From: Barthelona sp. PAP020
Taxonomy: Eukaryota; Metamonada: BaSk clade
Reading direction: 5' to 3'
DNA: 47,368 nucleotides
NCBI GenBank assembly: GCA_040182905.1
Contig: JARQWU010000053.1
Span: forward strand, 1-47,368
Shown: in pieces, positions 1 to 10,900 of the stretch
How positions within the stretch are numbered: position 1 is the first letter of the stretch
Layout: each line of letters starts with the position of its first letter
Notes under the pieces: model-generated
The model's database searches: none
Seen by the model: the letters and a program-made list of their open reading frames with translations, nothing else
Told to the model about the DNA's origin: nothing
Translations under genes and position numbers: made by a program

Positions 1-1044
1 CAACTCACCGATTTCATCTGTCAATTCTTGAACCCTTTCCACATATCCCTTTCTTTCCAAAAGCCAAATGTTCTTTTCCTCCTTCAACAGAGCATTCTCC
101 TTTACAAACCTCTTCTCGTCGAATCCTAACCCCTCAAAACGCTCAATCAGCATCTGCAAATACTCAGTAATCTCGCTGAACGTTGGCCTGGCAGCAGTCT
201 CAACAGCTAAACACCTCTTTATAATTCCAAACCCAGGTATTGTATCCAACAATTCCTTGCTAAATGGAAGCTTTCCATTGCCCAATTTGAACACAACTTG
301 AATGTCATTCAATCCATCAAATGGAATAAAGCCAGAAATGACTTGAGCCAACATAACACCAAATGACCAAACATCTGCAGGCATAGCCTTAATAGCTTCT
401 GATTCATTGATTAATTCAGGAGCAGCATATCTTGTAGCTCCCATCATTGAATTTGCAGAACTCCTGCTTGCATCACGAACAAGCCCAAAATCTGCGATGG
501 CAGGTGTATACATACCATCTACTTCACGTCTCAACAATACGTTGTTTGGCTTCAAATCCCTATGCATAACACCTTTCCTGTGACAAAACTCAAGCGCAGT
601 GGACACCTGCATCATGATAACCAACTTCTCCTTCAAAGACAACTCGGGTATCATTTCCTCCAGATCCGCATCACAATACTCCATTACAACAGCCTTTTTG
701 TTCTCAATCTCAGTAACTCCATATATTTGTCGAATAAATGGGTGATTCAACACCATTGCAAAACATTCTCGATCAAGTTCATCTTTTTCAATCTTTCTCG
801 TAAAAAACTTAATTATTACAGGTTTTCTAAATCGTTTAGCAAGATGTAGGTAGCTACCACTTCCTGTAGCGATATTGTTTTTAACTATTTCAATCTCACT
901 TCCAGGTATATTGACATCATTCGATTTCAAAAAACTATCCAATTTTTCAAAAGCATCTTCATCTGATTTTTCAACAATTGTTCTGCATTTCTTTGCACGT
1001 TATTCTAATTCGTATGATCCTTGATTTTCTTCAAAGGTGAACAT
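1..1044 (-). pseudogene. Protein kinase with C-terminal coiled coil, cut by window edge, in-frame TAA near start
   Basis: Read on the minus strand, an ATG at 1042-1044 opens a frame that hits TAA at 1000-1002 after 14 codons, then stays open to base 1. The continuation is a eukaryotic kinase: a degenerate glycine loop (ATGSGSY), VIIKFF as the VAIK lysine motif, HRDLKPNN catalytic loop, DFGLVRD, a GATRYAAPE activation-loop end and the C-lobe. After the kinase comes a charged, coiled-coil-like tail rich in E, K and L that runs off the window. All catalytic motifs look intact, so only the TAA argues for a broken gene. The next ATG lies inside the N-lobe (AMVLNHP) and would remove the lysine strand. 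A C-to-T change in a CAA codon would explain the stop. It is a relative of the broken kinase at 44416-45879. A sequencing error or an unseen upstream exon could rescue it. Confidence 0.7.
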
Positions 1045-1446
1045 GGGTGGAAAAAAAGATGAAAAAGTGAAAAATTTCTTTCAACTTCTTATTTAGCTTT
1101 CTATTTGAATTCAATTTGTTGTATTATTCAAAAAAGTGGTCTAATATTTTGTTGAGAATTTATTATTTACCTGAAAAGAACTTTTTTAAAAGAAATTTTA
1201 TTTTTAATTGTAAAAAGGTAGGTTTTCAAAAACTGTGGAATTTGTAAATATTGGCACCACCTAAGATATTTTGTGGGATTTTTTTGAAGAATATGTCTTA
1301 ATGTGGATAAACTTCAAATGCTTGACTTTTGTTTGAGTTCCATGACAAAATACAAAATGCAGGCCTATTCTTGATTGAATATTTCAAATAATAACAGGTG
1401 TTAACTTTCTCTATGAATAAATATAGTTTTTTCACAACTTGACCAA
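1045..1446. other. AT-rich intergenic region
   Basis: No supportable gene on either strand. The only structure noticed is a stretch at about 1411-1455 that resembles 1731-1772 inside the neighbouring inverted-repeat element, in the same orientation. Confidence 0.5.
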
Positions 1447-2110
1447 TTATTTCCAATACAAGAAGCACTGCACGCATGAGTGAATTAAAAAGAATAGTTT
1501 TTATTTGGTTAGGCTCGAAGCTGTGTTGATTTTTTGAAACTTTGAATTTTTAGAAAGGGAGAGTCAAAGACTTTAAATTTTGCTTTTGGAAAATACAAAA
1601 AAAGCAGGAGCAAGAAGATTTCTCCAAAAGTTTCACACTTGACTATCAAAATTAATTTTTAGATCCTCAATTCTTCTTGAAGTGTTTGACTGAAATTTGC
1701 TAGAATGAGTTTTCTGAGTTTACTTTTTCTGTAAATAAATATAATTGTTCTAAAATTAAACCAATTGTTTCCTAAATAAATTAGTTCTTTTTATTTATTA
1801 ATGATACAATGTTTTAGTCCAGTTGTGAAACAACTATATTTGTTTACAAAGAAATAAACCCAAAAAACTCATTCTAGCAAATTTCATTCAAAATTTCAGG
1901 AGGGGAATTGAAAGACTGAAATGTGATTGGAAAGATTAAGGGTGAAACTTTGAGAGAAATCTTCTTGCTCCTGCTTTTTTTGTATTTTTGTAAAAGCAAA
2001 ATTTTAAAGTCTATCAACAAATCAAATGGGTCTTGAAAAATTTCAAACAAATAAATACTTTTCTTTTTAATTCACTCATATGTACAGTGCTTCTTGGCTT
2101 GGAAATAATC
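1447..2110. repeat. Long degenerate inverted repeat (fold-back or MITE-like element)
   Basis: Two arms of about 320-340 nt are reverse complements of each other, left about 1447-1785 and right about 1796-2110, with a very short centre. Clear matching blocks are AGAAGCACTG with GAGTGAATTAAAAAGA (left 1461-1493) against the complementary block at 2064-2095, AAAAAAGCAGGAGCAAGAAG (left near 1599-1618) against about 1962-1981, and AATTTGCTAGAATGAGTTTT (left near 1693-1712) against about 1867-1886. Similarity is interrupted by small indels, so the copy is old. No open frame in it resembles a transposase. It ends about 115 nt before the tRNA-Leu gene. Terminal duplications could not be identified with confidence. 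Confidence 0.7.
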
Positions 2111-2225
2111 TTTAAAGATTATATTTCAATTTTAAATTCTTTACTTTGATTTTAACTAAAATCTGCTCAAATAGATTTTAAAACATTTTAAAACAAAAAG
2201 GAAAAATTTGATCCTTAATGTGATT

Positions 2226-2307
2226 GATCAAGTAGTCAAGTGGTCTACGACGCCAGCTTTAGGCGCTGGTTCTTTCGGGAGCGCGGGTTCGAATCCCGTC
2301 TTGATCA
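2226..2307 (+). tRNA. tRNA-Leu (anticodon UAG)
   Basis: An 82-nt type II tRNA folds completely. The acceptor GATCAAG (2226-2232) pairs with CTTGATC (2300-2306), followed by discriminator A. The D stem is GTC/GAC with GG in the loop. The anticodon stem CCAGC/GCTGG encloses TTTAGGC, with anticodon TAG at 2260-2262. A 13-nt variable region (2270-2282) is the long arm expected of leucine tRNA, and the T arm is GCGGG-TTCGAAT-CCCGT. CCA is not encoded. A TTTT run at 2311-2314 would serve as the RNA polymerase III terminator. No intron. Confidence 0.96.
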
Positions 2308-2350
2308 TTATTTTCATCTTCAAAATGGATAAGGAAGAGGATCGAGTCTC

Positions 2351-2643
2351 TTTCACTCAACAAAATGATTTCACTCGACAAAATAATAACCATTTAATAA
2401 AAGCTTTTACTGTTCAAGGTTAGAGTTTGGGTTACTTGTCACTGGTCTGTTGTGCGTAGATTGGTTCAGAACTCTCCTATAAAAAAAAAAGAAGGCTCTT
2501 TCACACGACAATTCACACGACAATAATAACAAATGTTTATAAAGATCTTTATTGTTCTCGGTTAGAGTTTGGGGGTACTTGCAACTGGGTCGTTTTGCGT
2601 GGATGGTTCAGAACACTCTTAAAAGAAAAAAAAAGAAATGCTT
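2351..2643. repeat. Tandem duplication of about 146 nt downstream of tRNA-Leu
   Basis: Two diverged head-to-tail copies, about 2351-2497 and 2498-2643. Shared landmarks in order are TTCAC.CGACAA, TTTACTGTTC or TTTATTGTTC, GGTTAGAGTTTGG, TACTTG, GGTTCAGAAC and an A-rich end (AAAAAAAAAAGAAG). The first copy also holds an internal short repeat, TTTCACTC followed by RACAAAAT. No reading frame is shared by the copies, so this is non-coding DNA as far as can be seen. Confidence 0.7.
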
Positions 2644-3304
2644 CCGGTTTAGATGGGGCGGGTATTTAAAGAAAAGTGTAATATTTTCTTTTAGCCCCTT
2701 GATTCACTTTAATGTCTCCACTTATGTTCTCTTTGTAGGACTTTGACATTCCTAGTTAACCTAATTTATTTGCTTATATCCTTAATCTTTGGATTCATAC
2801 GATTACGTTTATTATTACTTGATTTTTTCAATTTTGATACCCATTAATATCAAAAATTGCAAGAAGAAACCTTAAACGCATTTATATTGTTTTTTACGTG
2901 AAATCCGTCCGCTTTGCTACGAACACTTCCCAAGGCGAAACTTAAACAAAATAGTGATATAGAGCTGTTTAGAATATTGTTTACTTGATCTCATTTATCA
3001 ATCAGATAAATTCACGTTCTTTCATTGTATTCCGAATCAAGATAATTCTTATTGGAAACTAATTTTTACTTTACTTACAGTTTGTGTAACCTTTATATTC
3101 TTGTTATAAATTATTTTATATGTATTGGATCATATTTAACAATCAGAAGTGCAAGAATAGAACCTAGAACAATGTTTATTTTGTCTTTTGGGTGAAATCC
3201 GTCAGCTTTGCACGAACACTCCTTCTGAAAACAAATTAACAAACACAAACTAAAAATTTACAATACACCAACTAAAAGAGCACTGATATTTCAACAATAC
3301 AGTA
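2644..3304. other. Intergenic region with a dispersed direct-repeat pair
   Basis: No gene is visible. A conserved core, TGAAATCCGTC followed by MGCTTTG and ACGAACACT, occurs at about 2898-2928 and again at about 3192-3220 in the same orientation. Weaker similarity extends about 50 nt upstream (GCAAGAA...ACCT...TTTAT.TTGT) and about 25 nt downstream (AAAC.AA). The two copies are about 295 nt apart. Base composition of the core is richer in G and C than its surroundings. No tRNA, 5S or snRNA signature was recognised in it. Confidence 0.5.
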
Positions 3305-6300
3305 CTAATAGAGAAAGTCAATATCGTTTGTATCCAATGAGTCAACAAACATATGAGTCATGTAATGAACAGCCTGAGGAACCATTTCATTAGAATATTC
3401 ATCAAGAATCTTCACAATGAAAGGTGTTGCACCATAATCAATAAATTGATCTTTGATCATTGGTAACATGGCTAGATTACAAGCGATAACAAATAAAGAT
3501 TTCAAGCATTTTTTTCTCAACGTTTCATTCGTTAAACACAATTGTAAACCCTTAGTTATATATTTAACAACACCAGCCCTTGCAAATACCGGTTTATTGA
3601 AATCATACATACTCAAGGCACACATAGCACCTGTAATTTCTTCTAATGCATCAAAATCCTTAAAATTCTTCTTAAAACTTCTAACTAATAAGGTAATTGC
3701 GCCATTATCAGCTAAAATCTTTCTGCGTTCAGTTGAATCAGCATATATCCAAATCACTCCTGCAATTTGTTCCATTACTGGTCCAATAGTGTAATGTCTC
3801 TTACCAATTTGTACCATTTTAATTAAAATATGCTTTTGAAGAAAGAAAGTTCTAAGTTTCTTTCTAGAACTTAAATTCCAGATGGCACCAGTAATTTGAC
3901 AAACTGTATGCGGGTCTTTATAGTACTGATCGAGAAAGTTCATTAAAAATGAAGGTATTTCAGTATTCTCTACTATTTTTTGGTTATTCTCATCATCAAA
4001 ACATAAATTTCTGATGTTTCCACAACCGTACTCAATTATCATCAAATCATCATCGTATAATTTGAAAATCTTCTCCAACAATTCAATTGCCCCTGCTTTG
4101 GCAAATTCAATCTTGTTCTCAGCTCCAGCAGAAAGATTCCACATCGCTTTGATTGCTGATGCTAAAATTCTTTTCTCACTCAGATACTTGTGTGAAACTT
4201 CCATCATTGTGGCAATAACACCATGTTTTCGAAATTCATCTCTATTACCAGTTTCAATAGATAATCCCCAAATGATTTGGAACAAGAGAACCAAAATTTC
4301 AGGATTATCAATTTGATTCTTACAAACTCCAGATAAAACCTCAATGAATCCAGATTCACGAACTCTAGCAGCTCTATCTTCGGTGAAAATATCCAAAAAT
4401 GCCAAAGATATTCCATTAACAATACCTTTATCACTTTCCCATACTTCTAAAAGTTCAGTAAACAATTCAAACACTTCAATTTCTTCAATCAACTTTTCAT
4501 GATATCTTTCTGTAGGTGCAAATGCTCTATATAATGAAACAATAGATTCGGTAATATCTCTATTATCTTCAAATGTATCTGCTGCATCACTAGCCAATCC
4601 AAAAGCATCATATTTAGCAATAATCTCATGATTTGCTTCAACACTTACAAGACAAGATAAAACATTCATAGCAACACGGGTCAAACCAATAGAATTTTGT
4701 TTAATGAACTTCTTTAACGAAGTCATGTTAAATTTGATGAATTCTTCATTACTGAAAATAGGTAATGTTTCTGGAACTTCTGAAGCTTTCCAAATAATGA
4801 CCCATAAACTTTGACATAAACCAACATCATCAGAATATTTATCAAAAGCTAATCTAAATGGTGTAACAGCATCTTGTTTAAACATTTCAACCAAACATTT
4901 TTCAGATTCCAAAAAAGAAGTAAGAACAGAACAAATAGTTAAAACAAAATCTCGATCGTCAATTTTTTGATTTAAGATTTGAATAATTTCTTTAATTGAA
5001 CCATCATTAATGATGGGTTCATGACAAGGTTCAGAATTGATGATAGTTGCTAAAGTTTGAATAATCAAATGAATGTTGTCGTTATTTTGAAGAATTGGTA
5101 ATAAATCCTTAATGCAATATTTGAAGAATCCGATGTTTACAAACGTCACTTTACTTTCAACAGATGTGGTGACATCTGCGAGAAGATCCAACAAATGATT
5201 CAAAACTTTAGGTTTAGAATGAAATACTTCACAAAATTCTTTCAATAAAACAAAAATATCATGTTCTATTAATAACTTTTCATTCTCTCTGTCAATATTT
5301 CCTTCAGCATCTCCAATAATGGTACGGAAGATCTTTACAATAATCAATAATGTGTCTTCATCATTTTTAAAAATTTCAATATTTTTCTTTATTTCAGCAA
5401 TTATTGAATTCTTGATGAAAAACTTTCCAATCTCATTATTTTTTGCTAAATTTCGTAAAGTTTTCAAATACAATTGTTTTAAACCAATAGACATGATATT
5501 TAATGATGAAATAAAGTTGACAAACATCTTTAAAAATCCATGATATTTTTCTTCAATCACAAAGTCGTTCAAACGTTCTTTTTCTTTCAACATAGCAAAA
5601 TTATAAACACTACTAAGCAACTCTTTCAATAAGTCTTCTTCAATATTCTTGTTTTCCATCATAAATTTCATTACTTCAAAAAAAGTACTATGTAAGAGAT
5701 TCACTTTAAAAAGTTCGTTATTTGTTCCAACAAATATAGCAGTTGCTAAAGTCTTTGCTTGCTCTTTTGAATCTTTCCAACCATTTAACAACACACTAAA
5801 AGTATCAGCAATATCAACCCTACATAATATCTCAACCAAATCCGAATCGTTTAGCAAAGGACAAATAAACCCTAAGACACTCTGAAAATCTTCCACATCT
5901 TCAACACCTAGTACAAGAATCTCATTTAAATACTCCTTCATACCTTCACTGTTACAAAACTTTTTCATAGCCTTCTTAGAGCATGATAGATTGAATAAAA
6001 CCAAAGAAATATCCTTTAAAAAGCCAGCTTCATTTTTATTGTTGGCAATCATTGTTCTCAACGTATCAAATAGTTTAGATTGACTTAAAATATCACCAGC
6101 TTCAGAATTAGGAATAATGGTACAAAAACAGGGTAAAACAATTTTTAAAAACTCTTTGTTTGTTTCAAAAGCAGAAACAATAGTTCCCATTTGATCATAA
6201 AATTCTAAATTAAGAAATTTAGGCTTAATGGCTTCAGTAGTATTTGCAAAATCTCTTAAAACATGAGATAAACAAGATAAAATACGAATACAAACTTCAA

Positions 6301-6499
6301 TTTCTTCCTCAAATTTGTTTAATATTGTTTGAAAATATGTTACAAATTCAGATTCTAAAATTTCTTCTCTTAAAATTTGTTCTTCACTTATCATTTGAGT
6401 GATATCATCACAACAATCCATCACAATTTCTTTGTCATCTAAATTATCTTTTAAACGTTCAATAACTTGAATAATGAACTCAGAAGATCCGTCAGTCAT
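3305..6499 (-). CDS. Armadillo-repeat protein, 1064 aa
   Basis: A long all-helical protein made of Armadillo/HEAT-like units from end to end. The clearest repeats are in the C-terminal half, for example the units containing ASAIKAMWNLSAGAENKIEF, CQITGAIWNLSSR and EQIAGVIWIYADSTERRKIL, each followed by a GAI or GVI stretch. The N-terminal 500 residues are more diverged but keep the leucine/asparagine pattern (VLFNLSCS, TLRNLAKN). No catalytic domain, signal peptide or membrane segment is seen. Such proteins are scaffolds for protein-protein contacts; partner unknown. The ATG at 6497-6499 is the first in frame. It is divergent from DRG2 with only 72 bp between the start codons. A specific family (for example importin-alpha, beta-catenin, ARMC types) cannot be assigned. 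Confidence 0.85.
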   Translation of the reverse strand: MTDGSSEFIIQVIERLKDNLDDKEIVMDCCDDITQMISEEQILREEILESEFVTYFQTILNKFEEEIEVCIRILSCLSHVLRDFANTTEAIKPKFLNLEFYDQMGTIVSAFETNKEFLKIVLPCFCTIIPNSEAGDILSQSKLFDTLRTMIANNKNEAGFLKDISLVLFNLSCSKKAMKKFCNSEGMKEYLNEILVLGVEDVEDFQSVLGFICPLLNDSDLVEILCRVDIADTFSVLLNGWKDSKEQAKTLATAIFVGTNNELFKVNLLHSTFFEVMKFMMENKNIEEDLLKELLSSVYNFAMLKEKERLNDFVIEEKYHGFLKMFVNFISSLNIMSIGLKQLYLKTLRNLAKNNEIGKFFIKNSIIAEIKKNIEIFKNDEDTLLIIVKIFRTIIGDAEGNIDRENEKLLIEHDIFVLLKEFCEVFHSKPKVLNHLLDLLADVTTSVESKVTFVNIGFFKYCIKDLLPILQNNDNIHLIIQTLATIINSEPCHEPIINDGSIKEIIQILNQKIDDRDFVLTICSVLTSFLESEKCLVEMFKQDAVTPFRLAFDKYSDDVGLCQSLWVIIWKASEVPETLPIFSNEEFIKFNMTSLKKFIKQNSIGLTRVAMNVLSCLVSVEANHEIIAKYDAFGLASDAADTFEDNRDITESIVSLYRAFAPTERYHEKLIEEIEVFELFTELLEVWESDKGIVNGISLAFLDIFTEDRAARVRESGFIEVLSGVCKNQIDNPEILVLLFQIIWGLSIETGNRDEFRKHGVIATMMEVSHKYLSEKRILASAIKAMWNLSAGAENKIEFAKAGAIELLEKIFKLYDDDLMIIEYGCGNIRNLCFDDENNQKIVENTEIPSFLMNFLDQYYKDPHTVCQITGAIWNLSSRKKLRTFFLQKHILIKMVQIGKRHYTIGPVMEQIAGVIWIYADSTERRKILADNGAITLLVRSFKKNFKDFDALEEITGAMCALSMYDFNKPVFARAGVVKYITKGLQLCLTNETLRKKCLKSLFVIACNLAMLPMIKDQFIDYGATPFIVKILDEYSNEMVPQAVHYMTHMFVDSLDTNDIDFLY

Positions 6500-6571
6500 T
6501 AAATATTATTGAAGAATTGAAAAAAATAAATGATTAAAAGTTTTTTTTTTTAATTATTCCACAACGAAAAT
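6500..6571. promoter_or_regulatory. Compact divergent promoter, Armadillo gene / DRG2
   Basis: Only 72 bp separate two start codons that face away from each other, so both 5' UTRs and both core promoters must lie here or overlap the genes. It contains a poly-T run of about 12 and an A-rich stretch. A TCA-type initiator could not be picked out uniquely. Confidence 0.45.
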
Positions 6572-7730
6572 ATGGGCATAAAGGAGAAATTAGCGGAAAT
6601 TGATCTTGAAATGTCAAGAACTCAAAAGAACAAAGCAACAGAACATCATCTTGGTAGATTAAAAGCTCAAAGAGCCAAACTTATGGCTGAGTTAATTGAA
6701 TCACAAACTAAAAAGACTACTGCTGGAGATGGTTTTGAAGCACCAAGATCTGGTGATGCAAGAGTTGCAATGATTGGTTTTCCTTCAGTTGGTATCAAAA
6801 ATCTTTATTAATTTATTCACTAATATTTTAGGTAAATCTACAACATTAACGGAATTAACTGCAGCTGATTCTAAAACAGCTGAATATGAATTTACTACTT
6901 TAACATGTATTCCTGGTGTTTTTGATTATAAAGGAGCAAGAATACAGTTATTAGATTTACCAGGAATTATTGATGGTGCTGCAACGAATAGAGGAAATGG
7001 TCGAAGAGTTATTTCCACTGCTCGTTCTGCAGATTGTGTCTTAATGGTTCTTGATGCATCTCAAGGAGAATTACAAAAGGTTCTATTGACTCAAGAATTG
7101 GCAAAAATGGGTATCAGATTGAATCAATTACCACCTGATTTGCAGATTGTCAAGAAAAGTTCTGGTGGTATCAATATTATTTCTCCCATTCCTTTAACTC
7201 ATCTTAATGATACCATAGTTAAAACTATTTTAAAAGAATATAAAATAACAAATGCTGATATTACTTGTCGTGAGGATTGTACTGTTGAGCAGTTGATTGA
7301 TGTTGTTGTTGGCAACCGAGTTTATTTGCCATGTGTTTATATGTACAATAAGATCGACTTCTTGACCATCGAAGAGATTGACCGTTTAGCAAAATTGTCC
7401 AGACACAATGTGATGACCTCATTGTCCCATAGACTTGGAATAAGGTCCTTATTGGCTTGTCTTTGGGAACATTTGTCCATCAAAAGAATATATACGAAGA
7501 GTAAGGATGAAAGAATTCCTACTTTTCATGACCCCTTGATTTTGACCCATGAAGTGACAATTAGGGACGTTTGTCATTGTATTCATGGAGATATGGAAAG
7601 GAAATTTAATCATGCCATGGTTTGGGGATCTTCTGTTAAAACTCAACCATCGATGTGTGGGATTGAACATAAGTTACATGATGAAGATGTTGTTCAAATT
7701 TTCATCAAACTACCTTCAAACACAATTTAG
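6572..7730 (+). CDS. DRG2: DRG2 family GTPase (RBG2), two exons
   Basis: Exons 6572-6791 and 6832-7730 give 372 aa, close to the usual 364-367. DRG2 is a translation-associated TRAFAC GTPase that acts with a DFRP/RWDD1-type partner on ribosomes. Visible motifs: N-terminal helix MGIKEKLAEID with the family signature RTQKNKATEHHLGRLKA; G1 GFPSVGKST, completed only by splicing; YEFTTLTCIPGV (switch I); DLPGIIDGAA (G3); NKID (G4) near residue 255; and a C-terminal TGS domain ending EDVVQIFIK. REDC and GNRVYLPC fit DRG2 better than DRG1. The intron interrupts the P-loop glycine codon, so an unspliced message would make a useless 79-aa peptide. Intergenic A/T-rich sequence and VPS15 follow on the same strand. 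Confidence 0.95.
6792..6831 (+). other. 40-nt spliceosomal intron in DRG2
   Basis: GTATCA at the 5' end and CACTAATATTTTAG at the 3' end. Removal restores the P-loop GFPSVGKST exactly and keeps the frame. The branch-like ACTAAT begins only 13 nt before the splice site, as in trichomonad introns. Confidence 0.92.
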
Positions 7731-7916
7731 TTAGTCATTATTAATTTTTATTTTTTTTTGCAGATATAAATATAAAATAAATTATTTGTTGTTATTGATA
7801 CCTTTTTTTATTAAAAAAAAGGTCCTATATTAAAAAAGAATGACAAAGAGAAAGAGAAAAACATGTGATGAAGAAGCATTGAAATTTATTTATTGATAAT
7901 TATGATATTTTAAGAA

Positions 7917-10900
7917 ATGGGGAATACATTATCAACTGTAACAATTGCTAATTATAATCTTCATACGATAGATGTGACATTCGATGAAAAATTAAAAGAT
8001 GGAAGATTATTCAAAACTTTAAAGACATTCAATGATCAACAAAAAGATTATGTGGTGAAACTATATTATAAACAAGATGATGATAAAATAGAAGAAATGA
8101 AACAAGAATTAAATGTGATAAATAAAGAAATTTCTGGTTATCGTTCATTATTACCATATACTATTTTACATAATGATTCCAATTCTAATCTTGTATATAT
8201 GGGGAGATCATATATGTATACAAACATGCAAAATCGGTTATCTTTAAGACCTTTTTTGACAAATGATGAAAAACTATTTATAACTTATCAAATGATCAAT
8301 TGTTTGGTTAATTTACATCGTTTAAATGATTCGGGATTAGGAAAAGATGTTTATCTGTCACATGGAGATTTAAAACCTTCAAATTTTCTATTGAATGCAA
8401 GTAATATGGTTTTTTTGGCTGATTTTGCTCCATTCAAACCTAAAACAATACCAAGAGGTAATAAGACGTATTATTCTTTCTTTTTTGACAACAATAATGA
8501 GGGCTGCTATTTAGCCCCTGAGAGGTTGGGAAACGGTTTAGTGTTTTCAAAGATTGATCCAAGTTGTGACATCTTCAGTCTTGGTTGTTGTATCTATGAG
8601 TTGTGGACTGAGCGTTTCTTGTTCACTTACAATGATATCTTGATGTTAACGAACGAATTCAAAGTTAATTTTTCAGATGATTCAATGTCAGTGACACATT
8701 CCCCTGTTGATACAATACCTGAGGGTATATCCAAGATGGTTCTTGACTGTTTAGATTTAGATCCTGAAAAGAGGCCTACGGCTGTTGACTTGTTAAACAG
8801 CACAATTTTTCCGCAAGTTTATTCTTCAATATTATATCCCTTTTTTGACTATTCGTTTAATTTGAAAACAGAGAGTTTGTTAAGTCTTTATGTTTCAAAT
8901 CACTTGAATTTTATTAATAGTAGACAAATTAATTACAATTTTCAGCCTTTAGATGTGCTTCAAGATGATCTAGAAGTTGTAGACGAGGAATCGACTGTTT
9001 TCAAATTGGTTTTATTCTTCTTGTTTTCTATATTCGATTATAAGCTTATAAGAATCAATGATTTGATTTTGTTTAATTTTTTGAAAGTTTTGAAAAGTTT
9101 TCACAAGCTGATTGACATCAACATCTTTTTTAATCGAGTTTTTCCAATTGTTGTTGACTTTATAGAGGATGTTAATGTGGACCAAAATCGTGTGAGCTTG
9201 TTCTTTCTCTTTTTGAGTTTTATCTTTGAGAACATGAATGTTCCTGAGCAAGAAGATTCTCTTGACTATGAGACGTATCTTGCAATTGTTTTTGAAATCT
9301 TTATACCTATTTGTTTGAGTCTCTGTAAAAATAGACATTATGTCTTGCATGTTGTGAACGTTTTGGAAAGTTTCACGAACTTTTTGTTCAAACTTTTGCC
9401 ACACGCGTTAAATTATGAGATTTTACAGAACAAGTTTCTTCATGATTTTGTTGAAGTGCTATTTGATATAATATTTGATGGAAACTATGATGATTTTGGG
9501 GATATCGAGGACAAAAGTATTACCGGAGGGAAATATCGCATTGATGATGCCCCTAACCATATTGACATTCAAGGAAGGTTTCTCGATGTTGTTGCGAATT
9601 GTGAGCCTTTATTAGATTCGGTTTTTTTAACTGTTGTTTTGGAAAAATTACATATATTGTTTAACCATGGGCATTATATGATACATGTCATTATTTTTAC
9701 GTTTTTGGACAAGTTGCTACGAAATGACTCAATTGCTTTTGCTTTCGATGATTTTATTTCACTATTTATCTTAGCGTTTCAGCATTCTGAAAATGTTGTT
9801 GTAAAGAGCAGTCTGGACACTATCATACATAATTATGAAAAGATCAACAATCATCTAAGTATAAAAGACCGACAATCATTGATTAAATACTGTGCTCCAC
9901 ATTTATATTCCGCTGTTTGTTACATCAGATTTGGGGTTATGAAGATGATCGAATTATGCACACAAAATTTGAGTATTGGTGAAGTTCATGCGTTTATTCG
10001 TCCCATTATCCGGCATTATCTACAATTCGACATTTTGTTAATTGATTTCGACACGTTAAAACATAGCGTAAATGATCCAATCAATCATTCTAACATTGTA
10101 AAGATCCGTGAAGAATTGGAGTATTTTGATTTGTTGAAGGATACTGAGAGATTTCAGACTTTGTTGAGTTCAATGGATCTCACTTTAAATGAGATCACAC
10201 AAATTAGACTTGTCAAAAACCATATGGCAAATGTTACTATAAGTTCAACAAAATTGAAAAGTCGCAATCAATTCATTTTCAATTCTGACACTATAAAGTC
10301 AAAATATTTGACATTAGTTGAGTTAATAGAACCAACTATGGTTAAGAATATCGATAATAGCGTTAGGTCTAATAACGTGAATCGTGTGAATCGTGTTTCA
10401 AAGAACAACGTTATTACTACTAAAGAATCTGAAGCTATGAGGCAAAGACCTATTTTGAGATTTATGCTCGATAATAAGCAAGATTTCCATCTGTTACTAC
10501 ACTTAAGATTTCATCAATCTTCAATGACGGCATTTACCATCTCTCCAAATTACAAATATATGTGTTCTGCCGATGTTGAAGGAAAAATTGCGATTTGGGA
10601 CACAACGAAATTTTATAAATTCGTCGCAACTGTACCTCATACTGTATTTACACGAGAGATACCTGTTTCTTGTGTAAAATTCATTAATTCAAGCAGCAAA
10701 TTAGTTATTGGATTGAAAGATGGTGAAATAAGAATTTTTAACATTCAAACATTGAATAATTCCATTCATTTCAATGAAGAAAGAATAATTGCTAATTTAG
10801 ATGGTCCAATTGTTGAAATTTATGAGACAAAAGGTCAAAATGAAGTAATATTTATCAGTAAAAATGGTGAAATCTGCTGTTATGACCTTTTATTGAAACA

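Noticed and set aside
7798-7823. AT-only hairpin (ACCTTTTTTT/AAAAAAAGGT type) between DRG2 and VPS15
   Set aside because: Eukaryotic mRNA ends do not use such terminators, and homopolymer pairing of A and T runs is common in this DNA.
9012-9404. Long antisense frames inside VPS15, the TPR gene, and others
   Set aside because: They are frames opposite well-supported genes, show no homology, and reflect codon bias.
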